Assembly: GCF_008830365.1 (NCBI RefSeq)
Contig: NZ_WBKI01000001.1
Location: 1,612,001 to 1,676,000, forward strand
Direction of reading: 5' to 3'
DNA from: Serratia proteamaculans
GTDB taxonomy: Bacteria > Pseudomonadota > Gammaproteobacteria > Enterobacterales > Enterobacteriaceae
Length of the DNA: 64,000 nt
The notes beneath the pieces were generated by a model. The model saw nothing but the letters and a program-made list of their open reading frames with translations. It was not told the origin of the DNA and did no database searches. Of the stretch, positions 29,409 to 40,342 are shown piece after piece; the stretch's first letter is position 1; the number at the start of each line of letters is the position of its first letter. Made by a program: the position numbers and the translations under genes.

Positions 29409-29813
29409 ATGCTATTTCACCCCGAAGCGCTATGGCGTCGGCTGCAAAGCTCCCCTTTCCGCGCCAGGTTCCGCCTGAACCTCAAAGACCAACTTTACTT
29501 TGATACCAAAGGGTTGCCGCTGATCCTCAGCCACGCACGAGATTTTATCGAGCAACGGCTGGCGGCCCCTTTCCCGAAAAATGACGGTAAGCAAACCCCG
29601 ATGCGTGGCCATCCGGTATTTGTCGCTCAGCATGCCACCGCCACCTGTTGCCGGGGCTGTCTGGCCAAGTGGCATAACATTCCCCAGGGGCAAGCGCTGG
29701 ACGAGCAACAAAAGCGGTACATTGTGCAAGTCATTGCCTTGTGGCTGGAGCGACGAGCAGGCGTAAAGGCCGATGACAGCGCGAATCCTTTCGACCCGGA
29801 TCGCGGATTGTGA
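29409..29813 (+). CDS. DUF4186 family protein
   Basis: A 134-residue protein of unknown function. The DUF4186 hallmark HPVFVAQHATATCCRGC is at about residues 67-83, followed by LAKWHNIPQGQ; the CCxxC cluster with nearby His suggests metal binding. It sits between micF and an MFS gene, where E. coli has rcsD directly, so it is an insertion relative to E. coli. Confidence 0.85.
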   Translation: MLFHPEALWRRLQSSPFRARFRLNLKDQLYFDTKGLPLILSHARDFIEQRLAAPFPKNDGKQTPMRGHPVFVAQHATATCCRGCLAKWHNIPQGQALDEQQKRYIVQVIALWLERRAGVKADDSANPFDPDRGL

Positions 29814-29868
29814 TAAAAACACTCCATAACTTTCAGCCCGCATTTCCACAATAGATCCTGATGCCCAG

Positions 29869-31023
29869 ATGACATCCACCTTGTGTAATGAACAGCAAAA
29901 ACCCGGCGTCCCGGCCCAGATTGCAACTCGGTTGGCTTTCTTTGTCGCCGGTTTTGGTATGGCCGCCTGGGCCCCCTTGGTGCCGTTTGCCAAAGCACGC
30001 ATCGGCATAGACGATGGCTCGCTGGGTCTGCTGCTGCTGTGCATTGGCGCAGGTTCGATGTTAGCGATGCCATTAACCGGCTTCCTGACCGGCAGGTTGG
30101 GCTGTCGCCCGGTGATCCTGCTCGCTGGCCTGGCGCTGTGTATTGATTTGCCCCTGCTGGTTCTGATGAACACCACCACCGGTATGGCGTTGGCCCTGCT
30201 GCTGTTTGGTGCGGCGATCGGCATGATCGACGTGGCAATGAATGTGCAGGCGGTGGTAGTCGAGCGCGCCAGCGGCAAGGCAATGATGTCCGGTTTCCAT
30301 GGTTTCTTCAGCGTTGGCGGTATCGCCGGTGCCGGCGGCGTCAGCCTGATGCTGTGGCTGGGGCTGTCACCCTTGCTGGCAACCTGGGTCACCGTATTGA
30401 CCATTGCCGCGCTGCTGATGCTGGCCAGTCGCAATTTATTGCGCGAAAGCGGCGGTGAAGAAGGCGGGCCGATGTTCGTGCTGCCTCGTGGCTGGGTGAT
30501 GTTTATCGGTATCCTGTGCTTCATTATGTTCCTGGCGGAAGGCTCGATGCTCGACTGGAGCGCCCTGTTCCTCACCACCCAGCGTGGGGTTGACCATAGC
30601 CAGGCCGGATTAGGCTATGCGCTGTTCTCCATCACCATGACTATCGGCAGGTTGAACGGCGATTGGGTAGTGAACCGGCTGGGCAGATATAAGGTATTGC
30701 TGCTGGGTAGTCTGTGCGCGGCCGTTGGCCTGAGCCTGGCCATTGTGTTCAACAACGCCATGGTTTCACTGATTGGGTTTATGCTGGTGGGCCTGGGGGC
30801 TTCCAACGTGGTGCCAATCCTGTTCAGTGCGGCGGGCAACCAACATGATATGCCAGCCAATCTGGCTATCGCCTCAGTGACCACCGTGGGTTATGCCGGC
30901 ATTCTCGCCGGACCTGCACTGATCGGCTTTATCGCCCAGTTCTCCAGCCTGACGGCGGCCTTTGCCTGCGTTGCAGTATTACTTCTGGCAGTCACCGCCA
31001 GTGCCCGGGCCATAACCCGTTGA
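29869..31023 (+). CDS. MFS transporter, YbjJ-like
   Basis: A 384-residue inner-membrane transporter with about twelve hydrophobic segments. The N-terminus AFFVAGFGMAAWAPLVPFAKARIGIDDGSLGLLLL (residues about 24-58, pattern given here only in part) and the GMIDVAMNVQ motif resemble E. coli YbjJ, a putative sugar or drug transporter. Substrate is unknown. It ends 21 bases before rcsD and could be cotranscribed with it, but the pairing is not seen in E. coli. Confidence 0.82.
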   Translation: MTSTLCNEQQKPGVPAQIATRLAFFVAGFGMAAWAPLVPFAKARIGIDDGSLGLLLLCIGAGSMLAMPLTGFLTGRLGCRPVILLAGLALCIDLPLLVLMNTTTGMALALLLFGAAIGMIDVAMNVQAVVVERASGKAMMSGFHGFFSVGGIAGAGGVSLMLWLGLSPLLATWVTVLTIAALLMLASRNLLRESGGEEGGPMFVLPRGWVMFIGILCFIMFLAEGSMLDWSALFLTTQRGVDHSQAGLGYALFSITMTIGRLNGDWVVNRLGRYKVLLLGSLCAAVGLSLAIVFNNAMVSLIGFMLVGLGASNVVPILFSAAGNQHDMPANLAIASVTTVGYAGILAGPALIGFIAQFSSLTAAFACVAVLLLAVTASARAITR

Positions 31024-31044
31024 TTCAGGAATGCGCAGTCAACT

Positions 31045-33747
31045 ATGCAAAATAAACAACTGACCATCAGCTCAAGCAATATTACCCGCTGCTTCCTGTT
31101 ATTTTCCGTCCTGCTGACGATAGCCATCGGCTTGTATGGCTACAACTACACCAACGCCTGGCTGGCAGAAAAGAAATACGCGCTGAACAGCATCGCCAAC
31201 GGCCTGCAAAAACGTATCGACAACTACCGCTACATCACTTATCAGATCTACGACAAATTCGGCAATGCGCCGTCTTTGAATGTCGATCCCAGCCTACAGG
31301 AAACCCGACTGCGCCCGGACGTTTATTACCTGGAGAAGCCGCATAAAAAGACCGACGCGGTTATTTTTGGCAGTCATGAAGAAGGCACCCTGGCGATGAT
31401 CGCCAATATTTCAGACTATCTGGACACCCGTTGGGGGGCCAAGACTGAAAATTACGCCATGTATTACCTTAACGGGCAAGATAACAGCCTGAGTCTGATC
31501 ACCACCCAGCCGCTGAAAGAACTGGCCTCACGCTTCAAGGAAAGCTATCTGACAACCTCGGCAGAGGATCGCCGGGCCGAAATGCTGCAACAGGCCAATA
31601 TGCTCGACGAGCGTGAAAGTTTTTCCGCATTGCGCAAACAACGCTTCCAGAACACCTATTCGTTTTCAATCCGCACCACTTTTAACCAGCCGGGTCATTT
31701 GGCCACGGTGATCGCCTTCGACCTGCCGATTAACGACATCATCCCCATTAACATGGCGCGCGCCAACTTCATGCTGTTGGCTGACGATAGCAACATGGAC
31801 GACGCAACCTTGCCGTTGGATACGGCGACCAGCACCGGCATAGCAATGAGTGGCAGTTGGGTAGAGTTCAGCGCTCCCCTGCCTAATTCGCCGCTGAAAG
31901 TGGTTTACCGCGTCTCCGCTATCAGCCTGGCGATCGACCTGCTGCGAAACAATATCTGGCTGATCGCCATCAATCTGTTGCTGTTGGCACTGTCGTTGGT
32001 GGGTATTTACTTTATCCGTCGCCAATATATCCGCCCGAGCGAGAATATGGCGGTTGAACTTGAAGCCGAACGCGCACTGAATCAGGAAATCATCGCCAGC
32101 CTGCCTTCCGGCCTGCTGGTGTACAACTTTGCCAGTAATACGGTGATCGCCAGTAACAAGATCGCCCAACACCTGTTGCCACATTTAAGCCTGCAAAAAA
32201 TCGCCCATATGGCCGAACAGCATCACGGCGTTATTCAGGCGACGGTCAACAATGAAGTGTACGAGATCCGCATTTTCCGCAGCCAACTGTCGCCGGAAAC
32301 CTACCTGTTCCTGCTCAACGATCAGGACAAGGAAGTGATGGTGAACAAGCGGTTGCAGCAGGCACAGCGCGAGTACGATAAAAATGTCCAGGCGCGCAAA
32401 CTGATGCTGCATAACCTGGGCATTGAACTGAACCAGCCGGTGCGCCAGATGCACGATCTGGCCGATCGCCTGCGTACGCAAGCGGATGAAGAACAGCAAC
32501 AAGCGCTATTAAAGCAACTGACGGTACAATCGTCGACGGTGCTGGGGCTGATTGAAAACATCACCCTGCTCACCCGGCTGGAAACCCAGGACTGGCAGCC
32601 TTCGCGTCACCCCTTCAGCCCATCGGCCCTGATAGATGAATTACTGCAGGAAGCCCTGCCATCCATCAATCAAAAAGGTCTGTCGTTGTTCAATCATTTC
32701 CATCTTGATGTCGAACAGCAATATATCGGGGATGCCAATGCACTGCGCAAGGTGATCTCACTGCTGGTGCATTACGCCATTATCACTACCGCCTGCGGCA
32801 AGATTTCGCTGGTGATCGATCATGAGCCCGAGCATCCCGATCGCCTGGTATTCCATATCAATGACACGGGGTCAGGCATTTCCAACGAAGAGATCAGCAA
32901 CCTGAACTATCCGTTCCTTAGCCAGACGCTGGTGGATCGTTTTAATCACGGCTCCGGCCTCACCTTCTTCCTGTGTAATCAACTGTGCAAAAAGCTCAAT
33001 GGCCAGTTGGATATCCGCAGCAAGATTGATATCGGCACCCGCTACAGCATCCGCGTGCCGATGGAAATGGAGAAAAAAGAGACGGAAGCGCAGGAAAAAC
33101 TGCTCGACGGTGTGACCGCATTGTTGGACATCACTTCTGAAGAAGTGCGTGGCATTGTCACCCATCTGTTGCACGCCTACGGCGCGAGCTGCATCGTTGC
33201 CGACGAACGCCAGATTAATCGCGACTACGACGTATTGCTGACCGATAACCCGCAAAGAGCAGACGATTACACCCTGTTGCTGACCAGCGATGAAGCCGGA
33301 TGGCAACAGCTTGAAAAACGGTATATTCGGGTAAACTATAACCTGAGTGGTGCGATGATAGACGCCGTGCTGATGCTGATTGAGCAGCAAATGGCCGCGT
33401 TGGAACAGCAGGAAAGCGCGCTTTCACTGACCGCCGATGACATCCAACTCTATGAAAAACAATTGAAATCAAGTGATTACTATGGCCTATTTATTGATAC
33501 AGTACCCGACGATGTCAAAAAACTGTATACTGAGGCGGGCAGCAGTGATTTCAATGCTCTGTCACAGACAGCACACCGCCTGAAAGGCGTGTTTGCCATG
33601 TTAAATCTGCTTCCCGGCAAGCAACTGTGTGAATCGTTAGAACAGCACATCGCAGACGGTGATGCGCTCAAGATCGAGAATAACATCAGTCAGATTGATT
33701 TTTTCGTCAGTAGACTGCTGCAGCAAGGTAGCCAACAACATGAATAA
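31045..33747 (+). CDS. rcsD: RcsD, phosphotransfer protein of the Rcs phosphorelay
   Basis: An inner-membrane phosphorelay intermediate of 900 residues (E. coli 890) passing phosphate from RcsC to RcsB. A membrane segment near 15-34 precedes a periplasmic domain, then a second segment near 295-320, a histidine-kinase-like domain lacking the phospho-accepting His, an RcsD-ABL region, and a C-terminal HPt domain. The HPt His is 844 (TAHRLKGVFAML). Its end overlaps rcsB by eight bases. Confidence 0.95.
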   Translation: MQNKQLTISSSNITRCFLLFSVLLTIAIGLYGYNYTNAWLAEKKYALNSIANGLQKRIDNYRYITYQIYDKFGNAPSLNVDPSLQETRLRPDVYYLEKPHKKTDAVIFGSHEEGTLAMIANISDYLDTRWGAKTENYAMYYLNGQDNSLSLITTQPLKELASRFKESYLTTSAEDRRAEMLQQANMLDERESFSALRKQRFQNTYSFSIRTTFNQPGHLATVIAFDLPINDIIPINMARANFMLLADDSNMDDATLPLDTATSTGIAMSGSWVEFSAPLPNSPLKVVYRVSAISLAIDLLRNNIWLIAINLLLLALSLVGIYFIRRQYIRPSENMAVELEAERALNQEIIASLPSGLLVYNFASNTVIASNKIAQHLLPHLSLQKIAHMAEQHHGVIQATVNNEVYEIRIFRSQLSPETYLFLLNDQDKEVMVNKRLQQAQREYDKNVQARKLMLHNLGIELNQPVRQMHDLADRLRTQADEEQQQALLKQLTVQSSTVLGLIENITLLTRLETQDWQPSRHPFSPSALIDELLQEALPSINQKGLSLFNHFHLDVEQQYIGDANALRKVISLLVHYAIITTACGKISLVIDHEPEHPDRLVFHINDTGSGISNEEISNLNYPFLSQTLVDRFNHGSGLTFFLCNQLCKKLNGQLDIRSKIDIGTRYSIRVPMEMEKKETEAQEKLLDGVTALLDITSEEVRGIVTHLLHAYGASCIVADERQINRDYDVLLTDNPQRADDYTLLLTSDEAGWQQLEKRYIRVNYNLSGAMIDAVLMLIEQQMAALEQQESALSLTADDIQLYEKQLKSSDYYGLFIDTVPDDVKKLYTEAGSSDFNALSQTAHRLKGVFAMLNLLPGKQLCESLEQHIADGDALKIENNISQIDFFVSRLLQQGSQQHE

Positions 33748-34390
33748 CCTGAACGTAATTATTGCTGATGACCATCCTATCGTACTGTTTGGCATCCGGA
33801 AGTCACTTGAGCAAATTGAATGGGTGAATGTCGTTGGGGAGTTTGAAGACTCAACAGCACTGATCAACAATCTGTCCAAACTGGACGCGAACGTCCTGAT
33901 CACCGACCTTTCGATGCCGGGTGATAAGTATGGCGACGGCATTACGCTGATCAAATACATCAAACGCCATTATCCGCAGTTGTCGATCATCGTTCTGACC
34001 ATGAACAACAACCCGGCTATTCTTAGCGCCGTGCTGGATCTGGATATCGAAGGCATCGTGCTGAAACAGGGTGCGCCGACCGACCTGCCGAAAGCGCTGG
34101 CCGCATTGCAGAAAGGCAAGAAGTTCACGCCGGAAAGTGTCTCCAAACTGTTGGAGAGGATCAGCGCCAGCGGTTACGGTGATAAGCGTCTGTCACCGAA
34201 AGAGAGCGAAGTACTGCGCCTGTTCGCTGAAGGTTTCCTGGTGACCGAGATCGCCAAGAAGCTCAATCGCAGCATCAAAACCATCAGTAGCCAGAAGAAA
34301 TCGGCGATGATGAAGTTGGGTGTTGAGAACGATATTGCGCTGCTCAACTACCTATCCTCTGTCAGCATGGCACCGCTGGACAAAGACTAA
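33740..34390 (+). CDS. rcsB: RcsB, response regulator of the Rcs phosphorelay
   Basis: A 216-residue NarL-type regulator controlling capsule, motility and envelope stress genes. The receiver has D10-D11 and phospho-acceptor Asp56 (LITDLSMPGD). The C-terminal LuxR-type helix-turn-helix contains LSPKESEVLRLFAEG and IAKKLNRSIKTISSQK. The ATG at 33740 overlaps the end of rcsD; upstream in-frame starts lie inside rcsD. Sequence is nearly that of E. coli RcsB. Confidence 0.97.
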   Translation: MNNLNVIIADDHPIVLFGIRKSLEQIEWVNVVGEFEDSTALINNLSKLDANVLITDLSMPGDKYGDGITLIKYIKRHYPQLSIIVLTMNNNPAILSAVLDLDIEGIVLKQGAPTDLPKALAALQKGKKFTPESVSKLLERISASGYGDKRLSPKESEVLRLFAEGFLVTEIAKKLNRSIKTISSQKKSAMMKLGVENDIALLNYLSSVSMAPLDKD

Positions 34391-34408
34391 AATCCCGGTA
34401 GTTAACAG

Positions 34409-34436
34409 AGGGCGCGGCATTTTGCTGCGCCCTTTT
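34409..34436. terminator. Terminator between convergent rcsB and rcsC
   Basis: AGGGCGC and GCGCCCT close a hairpin with a further inner GCA/TGC pairing, followed by TTTT on the rcsB side. Only 50 bases separate the two stops, so it may serve both genes. Confidence 0.8.
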
Positions 34437-34440
34437 GCTT

Positions 34441-37314
34441 TCAGACGTCTTCTGACTCAGCCCGCGTACGACGCACCTGTTGGCTGTAATACCCCAAAGT
34501 CTGCTCCAGCGTTTCCAGCGTCACCGGTTTCGACAGGCAGTTATCCATCCCCGCCTCAATACAGCGCTGCTTCTGCTCCGCCAAGGCATTCGCCGTCACG
34601 CCGATCACCGGAGCGGTAAAGTGCAACTGGCGCAAACGCTGGGTCAAAAGATAGCCATCCATGTTGGGCATGTTGACATCGGTCAGCACGATATCGACAG
34701 TATTGCGATTCAATACGTCGAGTGCATCTACCCCATCATTGGCGGTCACCACCTGATAGCCCAGAGAGCCAAGCTGGTCGGACAGCAACCGGCGGTTAAT
34801 CGGGTGGTCATCCACCACCAGCAAATGAATATCCCCGTTGTCTACCCTGCTGGCCTTGGTCGGTACCGGCAATTGCATCAGGGTATTGCCGCTTTCATCA
34901 CGGGTACCAAACAAACGGTTGAGCAGCGTCAGGGTTTCACGCGGCGTCGAGGTACTGTGCATCCAATAGCCCGGCCGGGTTTCCTGCGACGGACCAATAT
35001 GCTCGGTAGTGAACTGGATCTGCGCCAGCAGTGGTGTGTTGACCATCAGTGGGTGATCGCTGAGCATCACATCCCCTGCGGCGGTATCCTGCCCCTGGTG
35101 ACGCAGCACCGTAGCTCCATAACCACCAAGGATCTCCATCAGGTAACTTTCCAACCGTTGGTTGCGGATGTCCAGCCACAGAGTTTTACCTTGCCAGGTA
35201 TCGCTGGGCTGCGGGATCGGGAACTGGGCGTTAAACAGCGGAATGCGAATGGTGAACAGACTGCCTAATCCCGGCTCGGATTCAACAGCAATGTCGCCAT
35301 CCATCATGTTGATCAGTTTTTCGCAAATCGCCAACCCCAGCCCGGTGCCCTGGAAATGGCGTTGCACACCACTACCGACCTGGAAGAACGGGTCGAACAA
35401 GCGGGTGATTTCTTTCTCCGGAATGCCGACTCCGGTATCGCGAACGCTGAATTCCAGATAGCTACCACGCGTACAAACTTGCAGAATGATGCAGCCAGTA
35501 TCGGTAAACTTAATCGCGTTGTTCAACAAGTTCGACAGTACCTGCTGCAAGCGCACCGGATCGCCGGAAATGCGCTCCGGCACGTTCTGCTCGATAAAAC
35601 AGTACAACCCCAACCGTTTCTTCACCACCAGCGGCAAATAGTTGCCGGCGATGTGGGTGATCACCTCCAGGCAGGAGAACTCACGCGGTTCAATCTTCAA
35701 CTGCTCGGATTCAATTTTCGAGAAGTCCAGGATGTCGCTGATGATCTTCAACAACAGCCCGGAGGAGTTGTTCATCGCATTGACCAGTCGATCAACGCCC
35801 TGCGGCAACGCCTTGGTCTGCAATAAATCGAGGTTGCCGATGATGCCGTACAGCGGCGTACGCAACTCGTGGCTGACGGTCGCCAGGAACATCGATTTGG
35901 ATTGACTGGCCTGCTCTGCCGCCGCCGCCATCTCCTGTAGCGACTCCTCCATTTTCACACGTGCGCTAACGTCCACCAGCACGCAGATCGCCACATCCTC
36001 GTTGCGGTAACGGGAATGAACAAAGCTGATTTGCAGATTATTGTTATTACTGGTCATCACATCGACAAAATTCACCTGCTGTTCGCAGATGATGCGTGTA
36101 ATGCGGTCACGGTCTTCGTGAGTCAGCAGGTTGATATAGTTGTGTGCCAGCTCATTACTCAGAATGTTGGTACCGTCGCTGATGCGCAGAATACAAATGC
36201 CCACAGGTGCCGAGGCGACAATCTTACGGTTGAACTGCTCATGCTCCTCCAGCCGGAAAGCGTTGTCCTCCGCCGGCAGGAACATTTTGCGCTCAAACAG
36301 CCAGGCCAGGCTGAACAGCACAATGGCGGACAGCAGATTCAGCAGTACTGCATTGAGGATTAACATCCTGAAGCGCTCAACCACCGTCTGCACCGGCACG
36401 GCATAAACAATACTGAGCGATGACGGCGGCAGCGCCTTTTTCATGATCAGGTCGCGGTAGTTATCTACATAGCCAAAGTAAGCCGGATCGTCCGGATAGC
36501 TGCCGGGGGCCTGCGCATCACGATCGCCATCCACCAGCCTCAATATCGGTTGGTTATTCTCATCCAGCAGGGTTACGCCGGTCGGCAAGCTGCCAGCGGT
36601 GACAAAGTCTTCCAGACGAATGGTCTGCTCAATGCCCAACAATGCCTCAAGCTTGTTACCAATATAGATAGGCGTCAGCACATACAGATAACCAACATCC
36701 GGCCGCTGCTGGCTTGGGCTGATCCAGTACAGACTATTGTCTTTGTCCTGGTTCTTGGCATTACGGTATTTGAGGATGCGCTCATGCAGAGTTTGCAGCG
36801 CGTCGGCTCGGTTGGCCACGCCGCTGCTGCTGCCACCAAACTCCGCCATGCATAAAGTATCACCGTCGATGAAAAACACCCGGTTGAGATCGTAGGCCGC
36901 AACGAAATTCTCTTTCCAATACTGAATCAGTCCGCTCAGTGAATTGAGCGAGCTGCGATAAGTGGTATTAAGTGAACAGTTGGACTCTGAGTACAGTGGT
37001 ACAAACTCCAGTGGAGTGTTCTTGCCGGGGAAAATACCGCTGAACATGTCCAGGCTACTGACTGAGCCGTTGAGACGGTTTTCCGCCATATATTTGATAT
37101 CACGCATTATATCGGACGAATGGCGGATATAGCCCTGCGCCTGATCGAAATTCAGATTGTAGTCCTGTCGAATGTCAGACTCTTTCTGGTGCAGGATATT
37201 CAGGATATAGAAGGTGGTGAGCAACGCCCCCAACGACCACAGCATTATCGCCAGCACCCGGAACAAATAGCGGGATATCTTTAACGTGGTGCGAAAAGAA
37301 GCTAAATATTTCAA
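34441..37314 (-). CDS. rcsC: RcsC, hybrid sensor kinase of the Rcs phosphorelay
   Basis: An inner-membrane hybrid histidine kinase of about 957 residues (E. coli 949). Two membrane segments (about 15-40 and 318-340) bracket a periplasmic domain; then come a PAS-like region, the kinase with His482 (FLATVSHELRTPL), the ATP-binding N/G boxes, the RcsC ABL domain and a receiver with Asp879 (VLTDVNMPNMDG). No ATG fits: the frame opens with TTG at 37329 or TTG at 37314. The second matches the E. coli start (xKYLASFRTTLK) and is chosen here, though neither has a good Shine-Dalgarno. Confidence 0.93.
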   Translation of the reverse strand: MKYLASFRTTLKISRYLFRVLAIMLWSLGALLTTFYILNILHQKESDIRQDYNLNFDQAQGYIRHSSDIMRDIKYMAENRLNGSVSSLDMFSGIFPGKNTPLEFVPLYSESNCSLNTTYRSSLNSLSGLIQYWKENFVAAYDLNRVFFIDGDTLCMAEFGGSSSGVANRADALQTLHERILKYRNAKNQDKDNSLYWISPSQQRPDVGYLYVLTPIYIGNKLEALLGIEQTIRLEDFVTAGSLPTGVTLLDENNQPILRLVDGDRDAQAPGSYPDDPAYFGYVDNYRDLIMKKALPPSSLSIVYAVPVQTVVERFRMLILNAVLLNLLSAIVLFSLAWLFERKMFLPAEDNAFRLEEHEQFNRKIVASAPVGICILRISDGTNILSNELAHNYINLLTHEDRDRITRIICEQQVNFVDVMTSNNNNLQISFVHSRYRNEDVAICVLVDVSARVKMEESLQEMAAAAEQASQSKSMFLATVSHELRTPLYGIIGNLDLLQTKALPQGVDRLVNAMNNSSGLLLKIISDILDFSKIESEQLKIEPREFSCLEVITHIAGNYLPLVVKKRLGLYCFIEQNVPERISGDPVRLQQVLSNLLNNAIKFTDTGCIILQVCTRGSYLEFSVRDTGVGIPEKEITRLFDPFFQVGSGVQRHFQGTGLGLAICEKLINMMDGDIAVESEPGLGSLFTIRIPLFNAQFPIPQPSDTWQGKTLWLDIRNQRLESYLMEILGGYGATVLRHQGQDTAAGDVMLSDHPLMVNTPLLAQIQFTTEHIGPSQETRPGYWMHSTSTPRETLTLLNRLFGTRDESGNTLMQLPVPTKASRVDNGDIHLLVVDDHPINRRLLSDQLGSLGYQVVTANDGVDALDVLNRNTVDIVLTDVNMPNMDGYLLTQRLRQLHFTAPVIGVTANALAEQKQRCIEAGMDNCLSKPVTLETLEQTLGYYSQQVRRTRAESEDV

Positions 37315-37405
37315 TCGGATACCATACAAAAGTGAGTGGCGACCAGCGCGTTCATATCAGAACCGGGCTCTCTGACTTGGGTCCGGCAATTAAACCATAT
37401 AACTG

Positions 37406-37438
37406 AAAAAGGGCCTAGCATCGCTGCCAGGCCCTTTT
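37406..37438. terminator. Terminator between gyrA and rcsC
   Basis: AAAAAGGGCCT and AGGCCCTTTT pair with an inner GCA/TGC extension. The A and T runs flank it on both strands. It mainly serves gyrA, whose stop is about 40 bases away. Confidence 0.9.
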
Positions 37439-37478
37439 AACCTCAGTGCGACAGGGGCGGCAAGCCAGCCCCTACCAC

Positions 37479-40130
37479 TTAGACGTTATCATCTTCCACG
37501 TCATCTGACGCTTCAGAATCATCATCGCCTTCGTCCAGCGGTGCAGCGTCTTCTTCTGCAACTTCCGCACCCGGTTCGAGGCTGTCCAGCTCTTCATCTT
37601 CCACCGGTTCGGCAACGCGCTGCAGACCGACGACGTTCTCGTCTTCCGCAGTACGGATCAGCGTAACACCCTGGGTATTACGCCCGACCACGCTGACTTC
37701 CGATACGCGGGTACGCACCAGCGTACCGGCATCGGTGATCATCATGATCTGATCGGTGGTATCCACCTGAACCGCACCCACTACCTGACCATTACGCTCG
37801 CTCACCTTAATAGAGATAACCCCTTGGGTGGCACGTGACTTGGTCGGATACTCGGTAACCGCAGTACGTTTACCGTAGCCGTTCTGGGTGACGGTCAGAA
37901 TATCGCCTTCACCACGTGGCACAATAAGGGAAATAACGCTGTCGCCTTCACCCAGATTGATACCGCGCACGCCGGTAGCAGTACGGCCCATTGAACGCAC
38001 CTGCGTTTCCGGGAAGCGCACCACTTTACCGTTGGCGGAGAACAGCATGACTTCGTTGCTGCCGTCGGTCAGGTCAACACCAATCAGCTCGTCACCCTCA
38101 TTGAGGTTAACGGCGATGATGCCGGCGCTGCGTGGGCGGCTGAAATCGGTCAACGCGGTTTTCTTCACGGTGCCGCTGGCGGTGGCCATAAACACGTGAC
38201 GCCCTTCTTCATACTCACGCACTGGCAGAATGGCGGTGATACGCTCATTGGCTTCCAGCGGCAACAAGTTGACGATTGGACGACCGCGCGCGCCACGGCT
38301 GGCTTCAGGCAGTTGGTACACCTTCATCCAGTACAGGCGACCACGGCTGGAGAAGCACAGGATCGTATCGTGGGTGTTAGCCACCAACAGACGATCGATA
38401 AAGTCTTCTTCTTTAATACGTGCCGCTGACTTGCCTTTACCGCCGCGGCGTTGCGCTTCATAGTCAGTCAGAGGCTGATACTTCACATAGCCCTGGTGCG
38501 ACAGCGTAACGACCACGTCTTCCTGGTTGATCAGGTCTTCGATATTAATATCTGAAGTATTGGCGGTGATCTCGGTGCGACGGCCGTCGTTGTACAGCTC
38601 TTTGACTGCCACCAGCTCTTCGCGGATCACTTCCATCAGACGGTCTGGGTTTTCCAGAATAAAGATCAGCTCGGCAATCGCCGTCAGCAACTCTTTATAT
38701 TCGTCCAGCAGCTTCTCATGCTCCAGGCCGGTCAGTTTCTGCAGACGCAGATCCAGAATCGCCTGAGCTTGCTGCTCGGTCAGGTGGTATTTACCGTCAC
38801 GGATGCCGAACTCCGGCTCCAGCCACTCAGGGCGTGCGGCATTATCACCAGCGCGCTCCAGCATAGAGGCCACATTACCCAGATCCCACGCTTGAGCTAC
38901 CAGGGCGGCTTTCGCTTCCGCAGGGGTTGGTGCACGGCGGATCATTTCGATGATCGGATCGATGTTCGCCAGTGCGATAGCCAACGCTTCCAGGATATGG
39001 GCGCGATCGCGGGCCTTACGCAGTTCGAAGATGGTACGACGGGTCACCACTTCACGGCGGTGGCGAACAAACGCCTTCAGAATATCTTTCAGGTTCAGCA
39101 GTTTCGGCTGGCCCTGATGCAATGCCACCATGTTGATGCCGAAGGTGACCTGCAGTTGCGTCAGCGAGTACAGGTTGTTCAGTACCACTTCACCGACCGC
39201 GTCGCGCTTGATTTCAACCACGATGCGCATGCCGTCTTTATCGGACTCATCACGCAGCGCGCTGATACCTTCCACGCGTTTTTCTTTGACCAGTTCGGCG
39301 ATCTTCTCAATCAGACGCGCCTTGTTCACCTGATACGGGATCTCGTGAACAATGATGGTCTCGCGACCGGTTTTGGCATCGGCTTCTACTTCGGCGCGTG
39401 CGCGCAAATAGATTTTTCCGCGGCCGGTACGGTAGGCTTCTTCGATGCCGCGGCGGCCGTTGATGATCGCCGCAGTCGGGAAGTCCGGCCCCGGGATGTG
39501 CTCCATCAGGCCTTCGATGCTGATGTTTTCATCATCGATATAAGCCAGGCAGCCGTTGACAACCTCTGACAGGTTATGCGGCGGAATGTTGGTGGCCATG
39601 CCCACGGCGATGCCCGACGAGCCGTTAACCAGCAGGTTCGGGATCTTGGTTGGCATGACGGCTGGGATCTGCTCGGTGCCATCATAGTTAGGCACGAAGT
39701 CGACGGTTTCTTTTTCCAGATCCGCCAGCAGTTCGTGAGCAATTTTGGACATGCGCACTTCGGTATAACGCATCGCCGCGGCGGAGTCGCCATCGACAGA
39801 ACCGAAGTTACCCTGACCGTCCACCAGCATATAGCGCAGCGAAAACGGTTGAGCCATACGCACGATGGTGTCGTAAACCGCGCTGTCACCGTGTGGGTGA
39901 TATTTACCGATTACGTCCCCGACGACACGGGCCGATTTTTTGTATGGTTTATTCCAGTCGTTACCCAATACACTCATCGCGAACAAAACGCGACGGTGCA
40001 CCGGCTTCAGTCCATCACGAACATCTGGCAGCGCACGTCCGACAATTACGGACATCGCGTAGTCCAGATACGAGTTTTTCAACTCGTCTTCGATGTTTAC
40101 CGGTGTGATTTCTCTGGCAAGGTCGCTCAT
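37479..40130 (-). CDS. gyrA: DNA gyrase subunit A
   Basis: The breakage-reunion subunit of DNA gyrase, 883 residues (E. coli 875). The N-terminal winged-helix/tower domain holds catalytic Tyr122 ([10 protein letters not shown]). The quinolone-resistance region reads [12 protein letters not shown] with Ser83 and Asp87, the susceptible form. The C-terminal beta-pinwheel contains the GyrA box ([10 protein letters not shown]) and the tail is highly acidic ([16 protein letters not shown]), as in other enterics. It is divergent from ubiG. Confidence 0.98.
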   Translation of the reverse strand: MSDLAREITPVNIEDELKNSYLDYAMSVIVGRALPDVRDGLKPVHRRVLFAMSVLGNDWNKPYKKSARVVGDVIGKYHPHGDSAVYDTIVRMAQPFSLRYMLVDGQGNFGSVDGDSAAAMRYTEVRMSKIAHELLADLEKETVDFVPNYDGTEQIPAVMPTKIPNLLVNGSSGIAVGMATNIPPHNLSEVVNGCLAYIDDENISIEGLMEHIPGPDFPTAAIINGRRGIEEAYRTGRGKIYLRARAEVEADAKTGRETIIVHEIPYQVNKARLIEKIAELVKEKRVEGISALRDESDKDGMRIVVEIKRDAVGEVVLNNLYSLTQLQVTFGINMVALHQGQPKLLNLKDILKAFVRHRREVVTRRTIFELRKARDRAHILEALAIALANIDPIIEMIRRAPTPAEAKAALVAQAWDLGNVASMLERAGDNAARPEWLEPEFGIRDGKYHLTEQQAQAILDLRLQKLTGLEHEKLLDEYKELLTAIAELIFILENPDRLMEVIREELVAVKELYNDGRRTEITANTSDINIEDLINQEDVVVTLSHQGYVKYQPLTDYEAQRRGGKGKSAARIKEEDFIDRLLVANTHDTILCFSSRGRLYWMKVYQLPEASRGARGRPIVNLLPLEANERITAILPVREYEEGRHVFMATASGTVKKTALTDFSRPRSAGIIAVNLNEGDELIGVDLTDGSNEVMLFSANGKVVRFPETQVRSMGRTATGVRGINLGEGDSVISLIVPRGEGDILTVTQNGYGKRTAVTEYPTKSRATQGVISIKVSERNGQVVGAVQVDTTDQIMMITDAGTLVRTRVSEVSVVGRNTQGVTLIRTAEDENVVGLQRVAEPVEDEELDSLEPGAEVAEEDAAPLDEGDDDSEASDDVEDDNV

Positions 40131-40342
40131 GGAGCTGCTATCCCTCTACTAATGATTCATCTGCCCGCTGCCATAGTGGCAAAGGTGTAAAACTATATCA
40201 CAAAGCACGCTTTACGGGAAAATAACCGCCGTTGTTTAACTTAAATTGTGCATATATGTGCAGTAAAAATGCATCGACGCAGACGGTGCTGCGCCGGAAC
40301 ATGTATAATCCGCGCAACGAGAACCAGGAGCCAAATACGCCC

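Noticed and set aside
39506..39889. A 127-codon frame inside gyrA on the same strand
   Set aside because: It is an out-of-frame reading of gyrA with no independent signals.
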